DNA of 64,000 nt. It comes from Catellatospora sp. IY07-71. Its GTDB lineage: Bacteria > Actinomycetota > Actinomycetes > Mycobacteriales > Micromonosporaceae. Location: assembly GCF_018326265.1 (NCBI RefSeq), contig NZ_AP023360.1, positions 970,501-1,034,500 on the forward strand, given 5' to 3'. Below the pieces are notes generated by a model, which made no database searches, was not told where the DNA came from, and saw only the letters and a program-made list of their open reading frames with translations. Below are positions 42,211-51,058 of this stretch, one piece after another. A program made the position numbers and the translations under genes. The first letter of the stretch is position 1; the number at the start of each line of letters is the position of its first letter.

Positions 42211-42216
42211 TAGGAT
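42211..42216 (+). promoter_or_regulatory. -10 hexamer TAGGAT of the 34-aa membrane protein gene
   Basis: TAGGAT lies 6 nt before GTG 42223; no ribosome site. Confidence 0.45.
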
Positions 42217-42222
42217 CTACTC

Positions 42223-42327
42223 GTGGTCACCGAGATCGGGTTCGTCAGCCTGCTGGTCGCGGGCTTCGGTGCGCTCGCCGGTGGCCTGGCCTACCTGGCC
42301 GTGAAGATCTCCCGGGGACGCTGGTGA
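42223..42327 (+). CDS. Small membrane protein (34 aa)
   Basis: Starts VVTEIGFVSLLVAGFGALAG and ends KISRGRW: one membrane helix with a basic cytoplasmic end. It is supported by the -10 box and by its hydrophobic pattern. It lies between the DsrE-like gene and the nitrobindin-like gene (44 bp upstream of the latter). No known family. Confidence 0.5.
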   Translation: MVTEIGFVSLLVAGFGALAGGLAYLAVKISRGRW

Positions 42328-42370
42328 GCCGTCGTCCCGGGGCAGCCGCCTGACGAAGAGGGTTGAAACG

Positions 42371-42964
42371 GTGAGTACAGAAGAGAACCCGCTGCAGCCG
42401 CCGCCCTGGCTCAACGCGCCGCCGGTCGACCCGTACCCGTACGAGGAGACCCACGACCTGCGCCAGGGTCCGGACCTGCACGCCGACCTGCTGGACCTGC
42501 TGCCGTTCATCGGCGTGTGGCGGGGCCGGGGCCGGGGCGGCTACCCGACCATCGAGGACTTCGACTACGCGCAGGAGATCCGGATCAGCCACGACGGCCG
42601 GCCGTTCCTGCACTACGAGTCGCGGGCCTGGATCCTGGACGAGGAGGCCAAGCCGGTGCGGCCGGGCGGCCGCGAGGTCGGCTGGTGGCGCCCGGCGGGC
42701 AAGGACAAGGACGAGATCGAGGCGATCCTGACCACGCCGACCGGCATCATGGAGCTGTACCTCGGCAAGATCGAGGCGAACCCGCCGCGCATCGAGATGG
42801 TCACCGACTTCGTGGCACGCACGTCCACCGCCAAGGAGGTCACCGCCGGGCACCGGCTCTACGGCATCGTCGAGGGAGCGCTGCTGTACGCGCAGGACAT
42901 GGCGGCGATGGGGGAGAGCCTGACCCCGCACCTGAGCGCGCGCCTGATCCGGGTCGGCGGCTGA
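42371..42964 (+). CDS. Nitrobindin-like (THAP4/FABP-type) heme-binding protein
   Basis: A 197-residue protein with the nitrobindin signature GVWRGRGRGGYPTIEDF after DLLPFIGV, then FLHYESRAW and REVGWWRP. These ten-stranded barrels bind heme and react with nitric oxide or peroxynitrite; the Rv0813c member in the matching block is of this family (from memory). GTG start with GAGGG 9 nt upstream. Confidence 0.9.
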   Translation: MSTEENPLQPPPWLNAPPVDPYPYEETHDLRQGPDLHADLLDLLPFIGVWRGRGRGGYPTIEDFDYAQEIRISHDGRPFLHYESRAWILDEEAKPVRPGGREVGWWRPAGKDKDEIEAILTTPTGIMELYLGKIEANPPRIEMVTDFVARTSTAKEVTAGHRLYGIVEGALLYAQDMAAMGESLTPHLSARLIRVGG

Positions 42965-42999
42965 TCCCAGCCGCACTTAACCGGTGTAGTTTCAGCTCC

Positions 43000-43965
43000 G
43001 TGACTGATCAGATTCGTTGGGGCGTTCTCGCCACGGGCGGGATCGCCGCACGCTTCGCGCGCGAGCTGGCACTGGTGCCGGACGCCGAGCTGGTGGCGGT
43101 GGGTTCGCGGACGGCGTCGTCCGCCGAGGCCTTCGCCACCGAGCACGGCGCGGCGCGCAGCCACGGCTCGTGGGAGGCGCTGGCCGCCGACCCGGACGTG
43201 GACCTCATCTACATCGCCACCCCGCACTCCCACCACCACGCGGCGGCCTCGCTGTGCCTGCGGGCCGGCAAGCCGCTGCTGGTGGAGAAGGCCTTCACGC
43301 TGGACCTTGCGCAGGCCCAGGACCTCGTCACCGTCGCCCGGGAACGGCAGCTGTTCCTGATGGAGGCCTTCTGGACGCGTACGCTGCCCGCGGTCCTCAA
43401 GGCGCAGCAGCTCATCGCGGACGGCGCGATCGGCGAGGTGGTCGCGGTGCAGGCGGCGTTCGGCATCTCGCTCGACCCCGACCCCGCCCACCGGCTGCGC
43501 AACCCGCAGCTGGGCGGCGGCGCGCTGCTTGACCTCGGCGTGTACCCCATCGGCTTCGCGCAGCTGCTGCTCGGCGAGCCGAACCAGATCCGCGCCTGGG
43601 CGCAGCTGTTCCCCGAGGGCACCGACGCCCGCACCAGCATCGCGCTGGGCTTCCCGTCCGGCGCCGTCGCGTCCCTCTACTGCGGCACCGGCGGCGACCT
43701 GCGTACCGCCACGGTCGTCGGCTCCACCGGAAAGATCGACTTCCCGTGGGGCTTCCACGCCGCCGAGCGCTTCGTCCTCCACCGCGACGGCGCCGACCCC
43801 CAGGAGTTCCAGGACGCCCCCTCGGGTCTCCACTTCGAAGCCGCCGAGGCCGGCAAGTGCTGGCGCGAGGGCAAGCTGGAGTCCGACCTGGTCCCCCTGT
43901 CCTCAACCCTGTCCGTGATGCGCACCATGGACGCGATCCGCGCCCAGATCGGCGTCAGCTACTGA
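43000..43965 (+). CDS. Gfo/Idh/MocA-family oxidoreductase
   Basis: A 321-residue NAD(P)-dependent sugar dehydrogenase-like protein. The Rossmann start is WGVLATGGIAARFAREL, the EKP-type motif appears as LLVEKAFTLD with Lys, and the C-terminal domain has GGGALLDLGVYPIGF. Related to dihydrodiol/glucose-fructose-type oxidoreductases; substrate unknown. GTG 43000 follows a TAGTTT box by 7 nt. Confidence 0.9.
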   Translation: MTDQIRWGVLATGGIAARFARELALVPDAELVAVGSRTASSAEAFATEHGAARSHGSWEALAADPDVDLIYIATPHSHHHAAASLCLRAGKPLLVEKAFTLDLAQAQDLVTVARERQLFLMEAFWTRTLPAVLKAQQLIADGAIGEVVAVQAAFGISLDPDPAHRLRNPQLGGGALLDLGVYPIGFAQLLLGEPNQIRAWAQLFPEGTDARTSIALGFPSGAVASLYCGTGGDLRTATVVGSTGKIDFPWGFHAAERFVLHRDGADPQEFQDAPSGLHFEAAEAGKCWREGKLESDLVPLSSTLSVMRTMDAIRAQIGVSY

Positions 43966-43978
43966 CCCCGCCATACAG

Positions 43979-44053
43979 CGACGATCTTGCGCGAACTGTG
44001 GGGATGACACGCCCGTTTGGGACGAAGTCCTAACAGTTCGCGCAAGATCGTCG
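43979..44053. repeat. Inverted repeat with 21-bp arms, possible terminator
   Basis: CGACGATCTTGCGCGAACTG at 43979 and its complement ending 44053 (21-bp perfect arms, 33-nt loop), between convergent genes. It recalls the GTGTCACAA family in layout but the sequence differs. Confidence 0.8.
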
Positions 44054-44077
44054 CGATCTTGACGTCGCCGCCGACGC

Positions 44078-44105
44078 CGGGGCGGGGGCGGGGGCGGGGG
44101 CGGGG
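44078..44105. repeat. G-rich tandem repeat (GGGGGC)4
   Basis: Four to five GGGGC/GGGGGC units touching the pit stop codon. The plus strand could form a G-quadruplex. Confidence 0.85.
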
Positions 44106-45161
44106 TTAGAAGATGGGGCGGACCAGGACGTAGGCGATGATGGCGGCCAGGGCGGCGCCGGGGAAGGTGAGGATCCAGGCCATCACGATGTTGCCCGCGA
44201 CGCCCCAGCGGACCGCGGAGAACTTCTTGGTGGCGCCGACACCCATGATCGCCGAGGTGATCGTGTGCGTCGTGGAGATCGGCAGGCCGTAGCTGGCCGC
44301 GGTGAAGAGCACGCCGCTGGCGACGGTCTCGGCCGCGAAACCGGCCATCGGGTCCAGGTGGATCACCCGGCGGCCCAGCGTGCGGATGATCCGCCAGCCG
44401 CCCGCGTACGTGCCCAGCGCCAGCACGGTCGCGCTGGTCCAGAACACCCACTCCGGGATGTGCTCGTTCGAGTCCTGGAAGCCACCGGTGTAGAGGGCCA
44501 GCACGATGATGCCCATGGTCTTCGCGGCGTCCTGCATGCCGTGGCCGACCGACATGGCGACCGCCGACGCCGACTGCATGATCCGGAAGAACCGGTTGAG
44601 CGGGGTCGGGTGGAGCAGGCGGGCCGACTTCTTCTTGGCGGTGGCCTTGGCCAGCAGGTACACGGCCCACAGCAGGGCCAGCATGAGCACCGCGCCGAGG
44701 ATGAAGCCGGTGGCCGGGGACGCGATCATCGGGATGACGACCTTGTCCACGATGCCGCCCCACAGCACCTCGCCCTGCACGCCGAACGCGATCGCGGCGA
44801 GCATCGCGCCCACCAGGCCGCCGATCAGGGCGTGCGAGCTGGACGACGGGATGCCGAAATACCAGGTCAGCAGGTTCCAGGCGATGGCGCCGACCACACC
44901 GGCGAAGACGATGCCGAGGCCGGCCAGCCCTTCCGGCGGGGTGATGATGCCGCTGCCGACGGTCTTGGCCACCTGGGCGCCGAAGTGGGCGCCCACGAAG
45001 TTGCCGAGCGCGGCGATGCCCAGCGCGATCCGCGGGGTGAGGGCCCGGGTGGACACGCTGGTGGCGATGGCGTTCGCGGCGTCGTGGAAGCCGTTGGTGT
45101 AGTCGAACACCATGGCCGCGATGATGACCGCGAGCACCGGGATCAGGAGTGCGTTATCCAC
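44106..45161 (-). CDS. pit: Inorganic phosphate transporter, PiT family
   Basis: A 351-residue membrane carrier for phosphate (metal-phosphate with protons). The internal duplication is visible as GFHDAANAIATSV in the first half and GHGMQDAAKTMGI in the second; GIPSSSSHALIGGLVG is also typical. GTG 45161 has GGAGG 8 nt upstream. The DUF47/PhoU-like gene lies 42 bp upstream in the same direction, as is standard for Pit. Confidence 0.95.
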   Translation of the reverse strand: MDNALLIPVLAVIIAAMVFDYTNGFHDAANAIATSVSTRALTPRIALGIAALGNFVGAHFGAQVAKTVGSGIITPPEGLAGLGIVFAGVVGAIAWNLLTWYFGIPSSSSHALIGGLVGAMLAAIAFGVQGEVLWGGIVDKVVIPMIASPATGFILGAVLMLALLWAVYLLAKATAKKKSARLLHPTPLNRFFRIMQSASAVAMSVGHGMQDAAKTMGIIVLALYTGGFQDSNEHIPEWVFWTSATVLALGTYAGGWRIIRTLGRRVIHLDPMAGFAAETVASGVLFTAASYGLPISTTHTITSAIMGVGATKKFSAVRWGVAGNIVMAWILTFPGAALAAIIAYVLVRPIF

Positions 45162-45203
45162 GCCCGGCACCTCCGCCGCGGCAACCGGCGATGAGGCCGC
45201 GCA

Positions 45204-45830
45204 TCAGGACTCCTTGACCGCGATGGTCTCGATGGTGTTCGCCACGTGCTCGAAGGCGTCGCAGGCGGCCTCCAGCTCGTCGGCGACCTCCTTCATCTTC
45301 AGCACGGTCAGCGCGTCGTACTCGCCACTGAACAGGCGTACCAGGAGCATGCGGTAGGTGCGGTCGCCGTCGTTCTCCAGGCGGTTGCACTCGACCCAGT
45401 AGTCCTTGAGGCCCTTCATCTGCTTGAGCCGCGGCATGGCCAGCGCGGTGACCTTCGCCTGCTGGTCCAGCACGTCGATCATCTCGATCATCTCCCGGGG
45501 CAGCGCCGGGAGCTTGGTCAGCCCGTACAGGTAGACCAGGTTGCCGACGGCCTCCAGGTGGTCCATGACGTCGTCGAGACCGGAGCCGAGGCGGTAGATG
45601 TCCTCGCGGTCGAACGGGGTGATGAACGTGGAGTTGATCTTGTTGTAGAGCTCGTGCGTGATCTTGTCACTGTCGTGCTCGACCTCGGCCAGCCGCTCGC
45701 TGACCGACTGCACGTCGGCACCGGGCAGCGCCAGCTCGGAGAGCAGCTCGGTGCCCCGCACGAGGTTCTGCGCGGCACGGGAGAACATCTCGTAGAAGGC
45801 ACCCTCTTGGGGGCGGAGCGAAAACTTCAC
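45204..45830 (-). CDS. DUF47 (PhoU-like) protein, Pit accessory
   Basis: A 208-residue all-helical PhoU-like protein: FYEMFSRAAQNLVRGTELL, HDSDKITHELYNKINSTFIT and EDIYRLGSGLDDVMDHLEAV, with the acidic metal-binding positions. Such proteins are the partner and probable regulator of Pit transporters. GTG 45830 has AAAGG 8-9 nt upstream. Confidence 0.92.
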   Translation of the reverse strand: MKFSLRPQEGAFYEMFSRAAQNLVRGTELLSELALPGADVQSVSERLAEVEHDSDKITHELYNKINSTFITPFDREDIYRLGSGLDDVMDHLEAVGNLVYLYGLTKLPALPREMIEMIDVLDQQAKVTALAMPRLKQMKGLKDYWVECNRLENDGDRTYRMLLVRLFSGEYDALTVLKMKEVADELEAACDAFEHVANTIETIAVKES

Positions 45831-45947
45831 CGCAAGCACCTTTGGTCTGGTGGTGTCATCCGGACGGTTGGGTCGGGGGAATGCTAGACACTGTTACCGG
45901 TAGTTCGTGACCCGGTCACCCAGCGCCACCTGGTCTTCATGGCTCGT

Positions 45948-46859
45948 TCACCTGGTGTTCACCTTCCCCGCCTTGCCCGTTTCATCCTTCGACAGGCGTT
46001 TTCGCTCCGTCTGGGGGTCGAAACCGGGCGGCGGGTAGCGCAGATTCAGGCTCCGGAAGGCATCGAGCATGAGGTGCGCCACCGCCCAGTCGCGGTACCA
46101 CTTCCGGTCCGCCGGCACCACATACCAGGGGGCGTGATCAGTCCCACAGCGGCTGAGCACGTCCTGATATGCCTGCTGGTACGCGGTCCAGTGGGCGCGG
46201 TTCTCCACATCGGCCGGGTCGTACTTCCAGTACTTGGTGGGGTCGTCCAGGCGCTGGCGCAGCCGCTCGCGCTGCTCCCCGAACGAGATGTGCAGCATGA
46301 TCTTGACCAGGGTGAACCCGCTGTCAGCCAGCTCCCGCTCGAATGTGTTGATGGTCTCGAAGCGCCCCTGCCACACCTTCGGCGGCACCAGCTCGCGCAC
46401 CCGCGCCACCAGCACGTCCTCGTAGTGCGAGCGGTTGAGGATGCCGACATACCCCGGCAGCGGCAGCGCCCGCCGGATCCGCCACAGGAAGTCGTGCCTG
46501 CGCTCCTCGGCCGTCGGCGGCCCGAACGCCTTGATCCGCAGCCCCTGCGGATTCATCGCCCGCGCCAGCCGCTTGACCGTCCCGTCCTTGCCCCCGCAGT
46601 CCATCGCCTGCAGCACCAGCAGCACCCGCCGCTGATCCCCGGGATCAGACTTCGCGTTCGCGAACAGCATCTCCTGCTGCTGCGCCAGCTCCGCCCCCAG
46701 CACGCCCAGCTCCGTCCGCGCCCACCCCTTCGGATCCCGCCGCGCCACCCCCTGCCGCGGCAACCCAGGCGTACCCGCCGCATCTACCGCCGCGAGATCC
46801 ACCCCCGACCCCACCCGCAGCAATTCGGACACCTCCGCCACATCCCGATCATTGCGCAC
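45948..46859 (-). CDS. ppk2: Polyphosphate kinase 2 family protein
   Basis: A 303-residue PPK2: Walker A-like QAMDCGGKDGTVKRL, MNPQGLRIKAFGPPT, NRSHYEDVLVARV (Walker B region) and the lid RFETINTFERELADSG. It moves phosphate between polyphosphate and nucleotides in the cytoplasm. The class (ADP- or AMP-using) is not clear by eye. Starting at GTG 46859, it lies near Pit and the DUF47 gene, which suggests phosphate storage linked to import. Confidence 0.94.
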   Translation of the reverse strand: MRNDRDVAEVSELLRVGSGVDLAAVDAAGTPGLPRQGVARRDPKGWARTELGVLGAELAQQQEMLFANAKSDPGDQRRVLLVLQAMDCGGKDGTVKRLARAMNPQGLRIKAFGPPTAEERRHDFLWRIRRALPLPGYVGILNRSHYEDVLVARVRELVPPKVWQGRFETINTFERELADSGFTLVKIMLHISFGEQRERLRQRLDDPTKYWKYDPADVENRAHWTAYQQAYQDVLSRCGTDHAPWYVVPADRKWYRDWAVAHLMLDAFRSLNLRYPPPGFDPQTERKRLSKDETGKAGKVNTR

Positions 46860-46888
46860 CTTCCCCCCACCCCGCCGCCCCTCGCCAA

Positions 46889-47054
46889 GTTGATCATGAA
46901 CTTATGGGCGTGCTGAACGGCGTGTCCCTACCCCAGCACCGTGATCACCAATCAGCCGGACAGGCCGGGACGGGCCGCGCAGGCGGCGACGGCAGTGATC
47001 ACGGTGGCAGGGTGGCGACACTCCGCCGACCACGTCCACAAGTTCATGATCAAC
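46889..47054. repeat. GTTGATCATGAAC-family MITE-like element, full form (166 bp)
   Basis: Begins GTTGATCATGAACTTATGGG and ends with the inverted CACAAGTTCATGATCAAC. Inner CACCGTGATCACC and GTGATCACGG also pair, so the whole element folds as one long imperfect hairpin. No reading frame of note. It fills most of 46860-47088. Confidence 0.88.
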
Positions 47055-47088
47055 GCGGGAGGGCGGGGTGGGGCGGGCAGGGGGCCGG

Positions 47089-47580
47089 TCAGGGGGTGAC
47101 GTGGGCCAGCCAGCGGTGGAAGTGGGCGGCGAAGGGTTCCTTTTCGCCGCGGACGGCTTCGAGGAGCCACTGGGCGGCGGCGCGGGCCTGGTGGACGACC
47201 TCGTCGGGATAGTTGAACTTGGCCTGGTGGGCGGCGAACTCGTCCTCGTCGACCAGCTGGACCTCGCCGGTTTGGCGGATCTTGCGGACGTCCAGGTCGA
47301 GGTCGGTGACCACGACGGTGTCGTCGTTCCAGGTGGCGGGGGTGGTGATGTCGCAGTACACCGAGGTGTTGCGGGGGGCGGCGTTGAACATGGCGGTCCA
47401 CCAGCCGGAGTGCGGGACGAGGACCACGCCGGGGATCTCGTACACCTTGCCGGTGTCGCTCACCGTGCCGCTCGGGATGCCGAGCCAGGTGCCGTGCTCG
47501 TCGCGGCCGAGCAGCGTGGCGGGGAACGCGCGGTGCGCGCTCCCGTCGAACTTGCGGATCTCCACACGCACGACAGCCAT
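47089..47580 (-). CDS. DUF402 protein
   Basis: A 163-residue protein of the DUF402/FomD-like fold: VEIRKFDGSAHRAFPATLLG, WWTAMFNAAPRNTSVYCDIT, VVVTDLDLDVRKI, DEDEFAAHQAKFNYPDEV. Family members are nucleoside diphosphate phosphatases or related (Ntdp-like); the Asp/Glu metal residues are present. ATG 47580 has GAGGT about 8 nt upstream. Confidence 0.87.
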   Translation of the reverse strand: MAVVRVEIRKFDGSAHRAFPATLLGRDEHGTWLGIPSGTVSDTGKVYEIPGVVLVPHSGWWTAMFNAAPRNTSVYCDITTPATWNDDTVVVTDLDLDVRKIRQTGEVQLVDEDEFAAHQAKFNYPDEVVHQARAAAQWLLEAVRGEKEPFAAHFHRWLAHVTP

Positions 47581-47714
47581 TCGACTACCTCGCTTCACGG
47601 TGGTGGTGACGTTCCCCGCCACCGCGCCACGACGCGCGGGGGAAGGGGGTCGCGCCCACAATGCGCCATGCTCCCACATCCCGGCGCGTTTGCAGGAGTG
47701 TCGGAGCGGACCGG

Positions 47715-47720
47715 TACGGT
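47715..47720 (+). promoter_or_regulatory. -10 hexamer TACGGT of leaderless dinG
   Basis: TACGGT lies 6 nt before GTG 47727. Confidence 0.5.
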
Positions 47721-47726
47721 CTATCG

Positions 47727-49736
47727 GTGCCGCCGAAGAAGTCGCGAACCCGCAGCCACAGTGCTCTGGATCTGCTGGAGGCCGCCGTCGGGTCGGTGCC
47801 CGGCGGCTCCGCGCGGCCTGGCCAGCAGGCCATGACCGCGGCCATCGCCGAGGCCGTCGAGTCCGGCGAGCACCTGCTCGTGCAGGCCGGCACCGGCACC
47901 GGCAAGTCCCTGGCCTATCTCGCCCCCGCGCTGACCGTGCAGGGGCCGGTCGTCATCTCGACGGCCACGCTGGCGCTGCAGTCGCAGCTGGTGGAGAAGG
48001 ACCTGCCCCGCATCGGCCGGGCGGTGGCCCCGCTGCTCGGCAAGGAGCCCACGTTCGCCCTGCTCAAGGGCCGTCACCACTACGTGTGCCTGGCGAAGCT
48101 GGAGCACTCCGACGAGCAGGACCCGCAGGAGGGGCTGTTCGACGCGGGCTCCAGCGGCAGCGGCGTGAAGTGGCTGGGCGAGTCGGGCCGGCTGGGCAAG
48201 CAGATCGAGCGCATCCGCGACTGGGCGATGGACAGCGACACCGGCGACCGCGACGAGCTGGACCCGGGCGTCGACGACACGGCCTGGCGCATGGTGTCGA
48301 CCCCGGCGCGCGAGTGCGTCGGCGCGGCCAAGTGCCCGTACGGGCCGGAGTGCTTCGCGGAGCTGTCACGCGCCCGCGCCCGCGAGGCCGACGTGGTGGT
48401 CACCAACCACTCGCTGCTGTCGGCGGACATGATGGCCGGGCGGCACATCGTGCCCGAGCACACCCTGCTGATCATCGACGAGGCGCACGAGCTGGCCGAC
48501 CGGGTGTCCAGCGCGGCGCAGGCCGAGCTGACCCCGGACGGCGTGGACCGCACCGCCCGCGCCGCGCGGCCCTTCGTCGAGGGCGACGAGTACCAGTCGC
48601 TCCTGGAGGCCGCCGACGCGCTGACGCTGGGCCTGGCCGAGACGCCCGCCGGGCGCATCACCGGCCCGCTGCCGGCCGCCCTGGTCGAGGCGTGCACGCT
48701 GCTGGACGCGGCGACCCGGCGCGCGCTGACCCGGATCGGCGAGATCAAGGCCGAGGACCCGGACCCGGTGCGCAAGAAGCAGGCGAAGTCGCTGCTCGAC
48801 GAGGCGTCCACCACCACCCAGCGGCTGCTGGAGGACGCCGACCACGACGTGGCCTGGGTCGAGCAGGAGCCGCGCCGCGCGCTGGTGGTCGCGCCCCTGT
48901 CGGTCGCGGGCCTGCTCAGCGAGAAGCTGTACGAGGACCGCACCGTGGTGGCCACCTCGGCCACGCTCACCCTGGGCGGCAAGTTCGAGACGGTGGCCCG
49001 TTCCCTGGGGCTGCCGGTGGCCACGCCCAAGCCGGGTGAGACGGCCGGGCCCGCCGCCTCCGGCCCGGGGTGGAACTCGCTGGACGTCGGCTCCCCGTTC
49101 GACTACCCGAAGCAGGGCATCCTCTACGTCGCGGCGCACCTGCCCCGGCCCGCCGCGTCCGGCCTGCCGGACGCGGCCGGGGCCGAGCTGCTGTCGCTGG
49201 TGGAGGCGCTCGGTGGGCGTACCCTCGGCCTCTTCTCGTCCCGGAAGGCCGCGCAGCAGGCCGCGGAGCTGCTGCGCGCGAAGACCGACCTGACCGTGCT
49301 GCTGCAGGGCGACGAGGCGCTGCCGCTGCTGGTGCGCAAGTTCCGGGAGGACCGCAACAGCTGCCTGCTCGGCGTGATGTCGCTGTGGCAGGGCGTGGAC
49401 GTGCCGGGTGACGCCTGCCAGCTCGTGGTGATCGACCGGCTGCCGTTCCCGCGCCCGGACGAGCCGCTGGCCGCGGCCCGTTCGGCGGCGGTCGACTCGG
49501 CGGGCGGCTCCGGCTTCGCCGCGGTGAGCGTCCCGATCGCGGCGATCCGGCTGGCCCAGGGGGTGGGCCGGCTGATCCGATCCACCTCGGACAAGGGCGT
49601 GGTGGCGGTGCTGGACTCGCGGCTGGAGACGGCCCGTGGCTACGGCCCGTTCCTGCGCGCCAGCCTCCCCCCGTTCTGGTACACCACCAAGCAGGAGACG
49701 GTCCTCGGCGTGCTCAAGCGCCTCAGCGCGACCTGA
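47727..49736 (+). CDS. dinG: ATP-dependent DNA helicase DinG family
   Basis: A 669-residue XPD-like helicase. Walker A AGTGTGKS at about 53-60, four Cys for the iron-sulfur cluster (YVCLAKL near 120 and ECVGAAKCPYGPECF near 196-210), DEAH box IIDEAHEL near 251, and SLWQGVDVPGDACQLVVI with QGVGRLIR (motif VI) near the end. It unwinds 5'-3', especially R-loops and damaged forks. GTG 47727 is placed by the -10 box. Confidence 0.93.
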   Translation: MPPKKSRTRSHSALDLLEAAVGSVPGGSARPGQQAMTAAIAEAVESGEHLLVQAGTGTGKSLAYLAPALTVQGPVVISTATLALQSQLVEKDLPRIGRAVAPLLGKEPTFALLKGRHHYVCLAKLEHSDEQDPQEGLFDAGSSGSGVKWLGESGRLGKQIERIRDWAMDSDTGDRDELDPGVDDTAWRMVSTPARECVGAAKCPYGPECFAELSRARAREADVVVTNHSLLSADMMAGRHIVPEHTLLIIDEAHELADRVSSAAQAELTPDGVDRTARAARPFVEGDEYQSLLEAADALTLGLAETPAGRITGPLPAALVEACTLLDAATRRALTRIGEIKAEDPDPVRKKQAKSLLDEASTTTQRLLEDADHDVAWVEQEPRRALVVAPLSVAGLLSEKLYEDRTVVATSATLTLGGKFETVARSLGLPVATPKPGETAGPAASGPGWNSLDVGSPFDYPKQGILYVAAHLPRPAASGLPDAAGAELLSLVEALGGRTLGLFSSRKAAQQAAELLRAKTDLTVLLQGDEALPLLVRKFREDRNSCLLGVMSLWQGVDVPGDACQLVVIDRLPFPRPDEPLAAARSAAVDSAGGSGFAAVSVPIAAIRLAQGVGRLIRSTSDKGVVAVLDSRLETARGYGPFLRASLPPFWYTTKQETVLGVLKRLSAT

Positions 49737-49833
49737 CCGGCCTCGTCGCAGACCGCAGCGCCGCACCGGGTCCCCGCGCGGGGCGGGCCCGGCCCGGCTC
49801 GCGGGTGCCCGCGCGGGTGGCGGGCGGCCCGGG

Positions 49834-51003
49834 TCAGCAGTCGCAGCCGCAGCAGTCGCAGTCGCAGCTCTTGCAGCAGCGGCCGCACCGGCAGCAGTCG
49901 CCGCAGTCGCAGCCGCTGCCGCAGTCGCAGTTGGTGCACCAGCCGTCGCGGGCCCGGCCGCTCCACGGCCCGGGGTAGGGGTCGCGGCAGCACACCTGGC
50001 AGGTGCAGCACATCCAGGAGGCCAGCGCGCAGCCGGTGAGCGGGCCGCGCGTACGCGGCGGGCTCTCCACGTGTGGCCAGCACCAAGAGCTGCTGCCCGG
50101 CGGGCGGGGCGCCTTCTTCCCCGGCTGGATCACCGGCGGGTGGTAGTCGGGGTCGGCCTGGATGAAGGCGCGCTCGATGGCGTGCTCGACCTCGTTCACG
50201 AGCAGCCGGTGCACCAGCTTCGCGTCGGTGAAGGCGACCTCGTCCAGGGCCAGCCGGATGCCCGCCGCGGCATCCCGGGCGAGCACGCCGGCCTGGGCGT
50301 ACGTCGCGCCGGTGGCGGCGAGCGGGTTCCACGCGCCGCTGGCCCGGTCGGCGGCCAGGTCCTCGACCGCGTCGAGCAGGTGCGCGATCCGGCCGAAGAA
50401 ACGGCCCGCCTCGGCCAGCGGCTCGGCGTTGCCGGGCCGCCCGGCCAGCACCGCGGTGTGCGCGAACGCCGCCGCGGTGGCCAGCTCGGTGGGCTCGGTG
50501 ACGGTCAGCAGCGACGCGCCGCGGGTGATCCCCCGCTCGATCTCGCGCTGCCCGTCGATCGCCGCCAACAGCACCGACGTGTCGATGCCGAGGTCGAGCC
50601 CGGAGCGGCGGGCGCGGGCCGCCCAGCGCCGGGCGACCAGCCGGGCGCCCGCCGCGACCGGGCGCCGCGCGTAGAGGCCGTCACCGTCGGCGGCGTGGTC
50701 GGACAGCTTCGCCGAGGCCAGCACCAGCGAGACCGTGGCGGCCAGCCGGGCGCCCGCGCCGTTCGCGACCGCGGCGGTGCGCATGCCCCGCAGCGGGCAC
50801 GGCCCGGCGGTGCGCCGGTGCACCGTGTCGAGCTGCGCCTGGGTCAGCGCCGAGATGATCAGGCCGTCGTAGTTGGTGACGATCCGGGCCGCCTGCCCGT
50901 GCTCGTCGCGCAGGGCCAGGCAGAGGCCGCACAGGTGGCCGAGCCACTCACCGTGCAGCCGCTCGGGCAGGCTGTGCGCGCAGGGTCGGATGATGCCGAA
51001 CAC
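49834..51003 (-). CDS. DUF5685 protein with Cys-rich metallothionein-like tail
   Basis: A 389-residue protein. Residues 1-290 are a helical domain that opens MFGIIRPCAHSLPERLHGEW and then HLCGLCLALRDEHGQ (Cys pairs), typical of the actinobacterial DUF5685 family. The last 75 residues become extremely Cys-rich: MCCTCQVCCRDP, WCTNCDCGSGCDCGDCC and RCGRCCKSCDCDCCGCDC, over twenty Cys in all. Such spacing suits binding of zinc, copper or iron-sulfur clusters. The function is unknown; regulation of metal or redox state is a guess. Confidence 0.85.
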   Translation of the reverse strand: MFGIIRPCAHSLPERLHGEWLGHLCGLCLALRDEHGQAARIVTNYDGLIISALTQAQLDTVHRRTAGPCPLRGMRTAAVANGAGARLAATVSLVLASAKLSDHAADGDGLYARRPVAAGARLVARRWAARARRSGLDLGIDTSVLLAAIDGQREIERGITRGASLLTVTEPTELATAAAFAHTAVLAGRPGNAEPLAEAGRFFGRIAHLLDAVEDLAADRASGAWNPLAATGATYAQAGVLARDAAAGIRLALDEVAFTDAKLVHRLLVNEVEHAIERAFIQADPDYHPPVIQPGKKAPRPPGSSSWCWPHVESPPRTRGPLTGCALASWMCCTCQVCCRDPYPGPWSGRARDGWCTNCDCGSGCDCGDCCRCGRCCKSCDCDCCGCDC

Positions 51004-51058
51004 GCGCGGCAGCCTAGATCACGCGGGCCACCCGGCGGCACCCCTCGCGACTGTCGGT

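Noticed and set aside
46889-47054. Element as an insertion sequence
   Set aside because: Only 166 bp, no transposase frame; it is at most a non-autonomous element.
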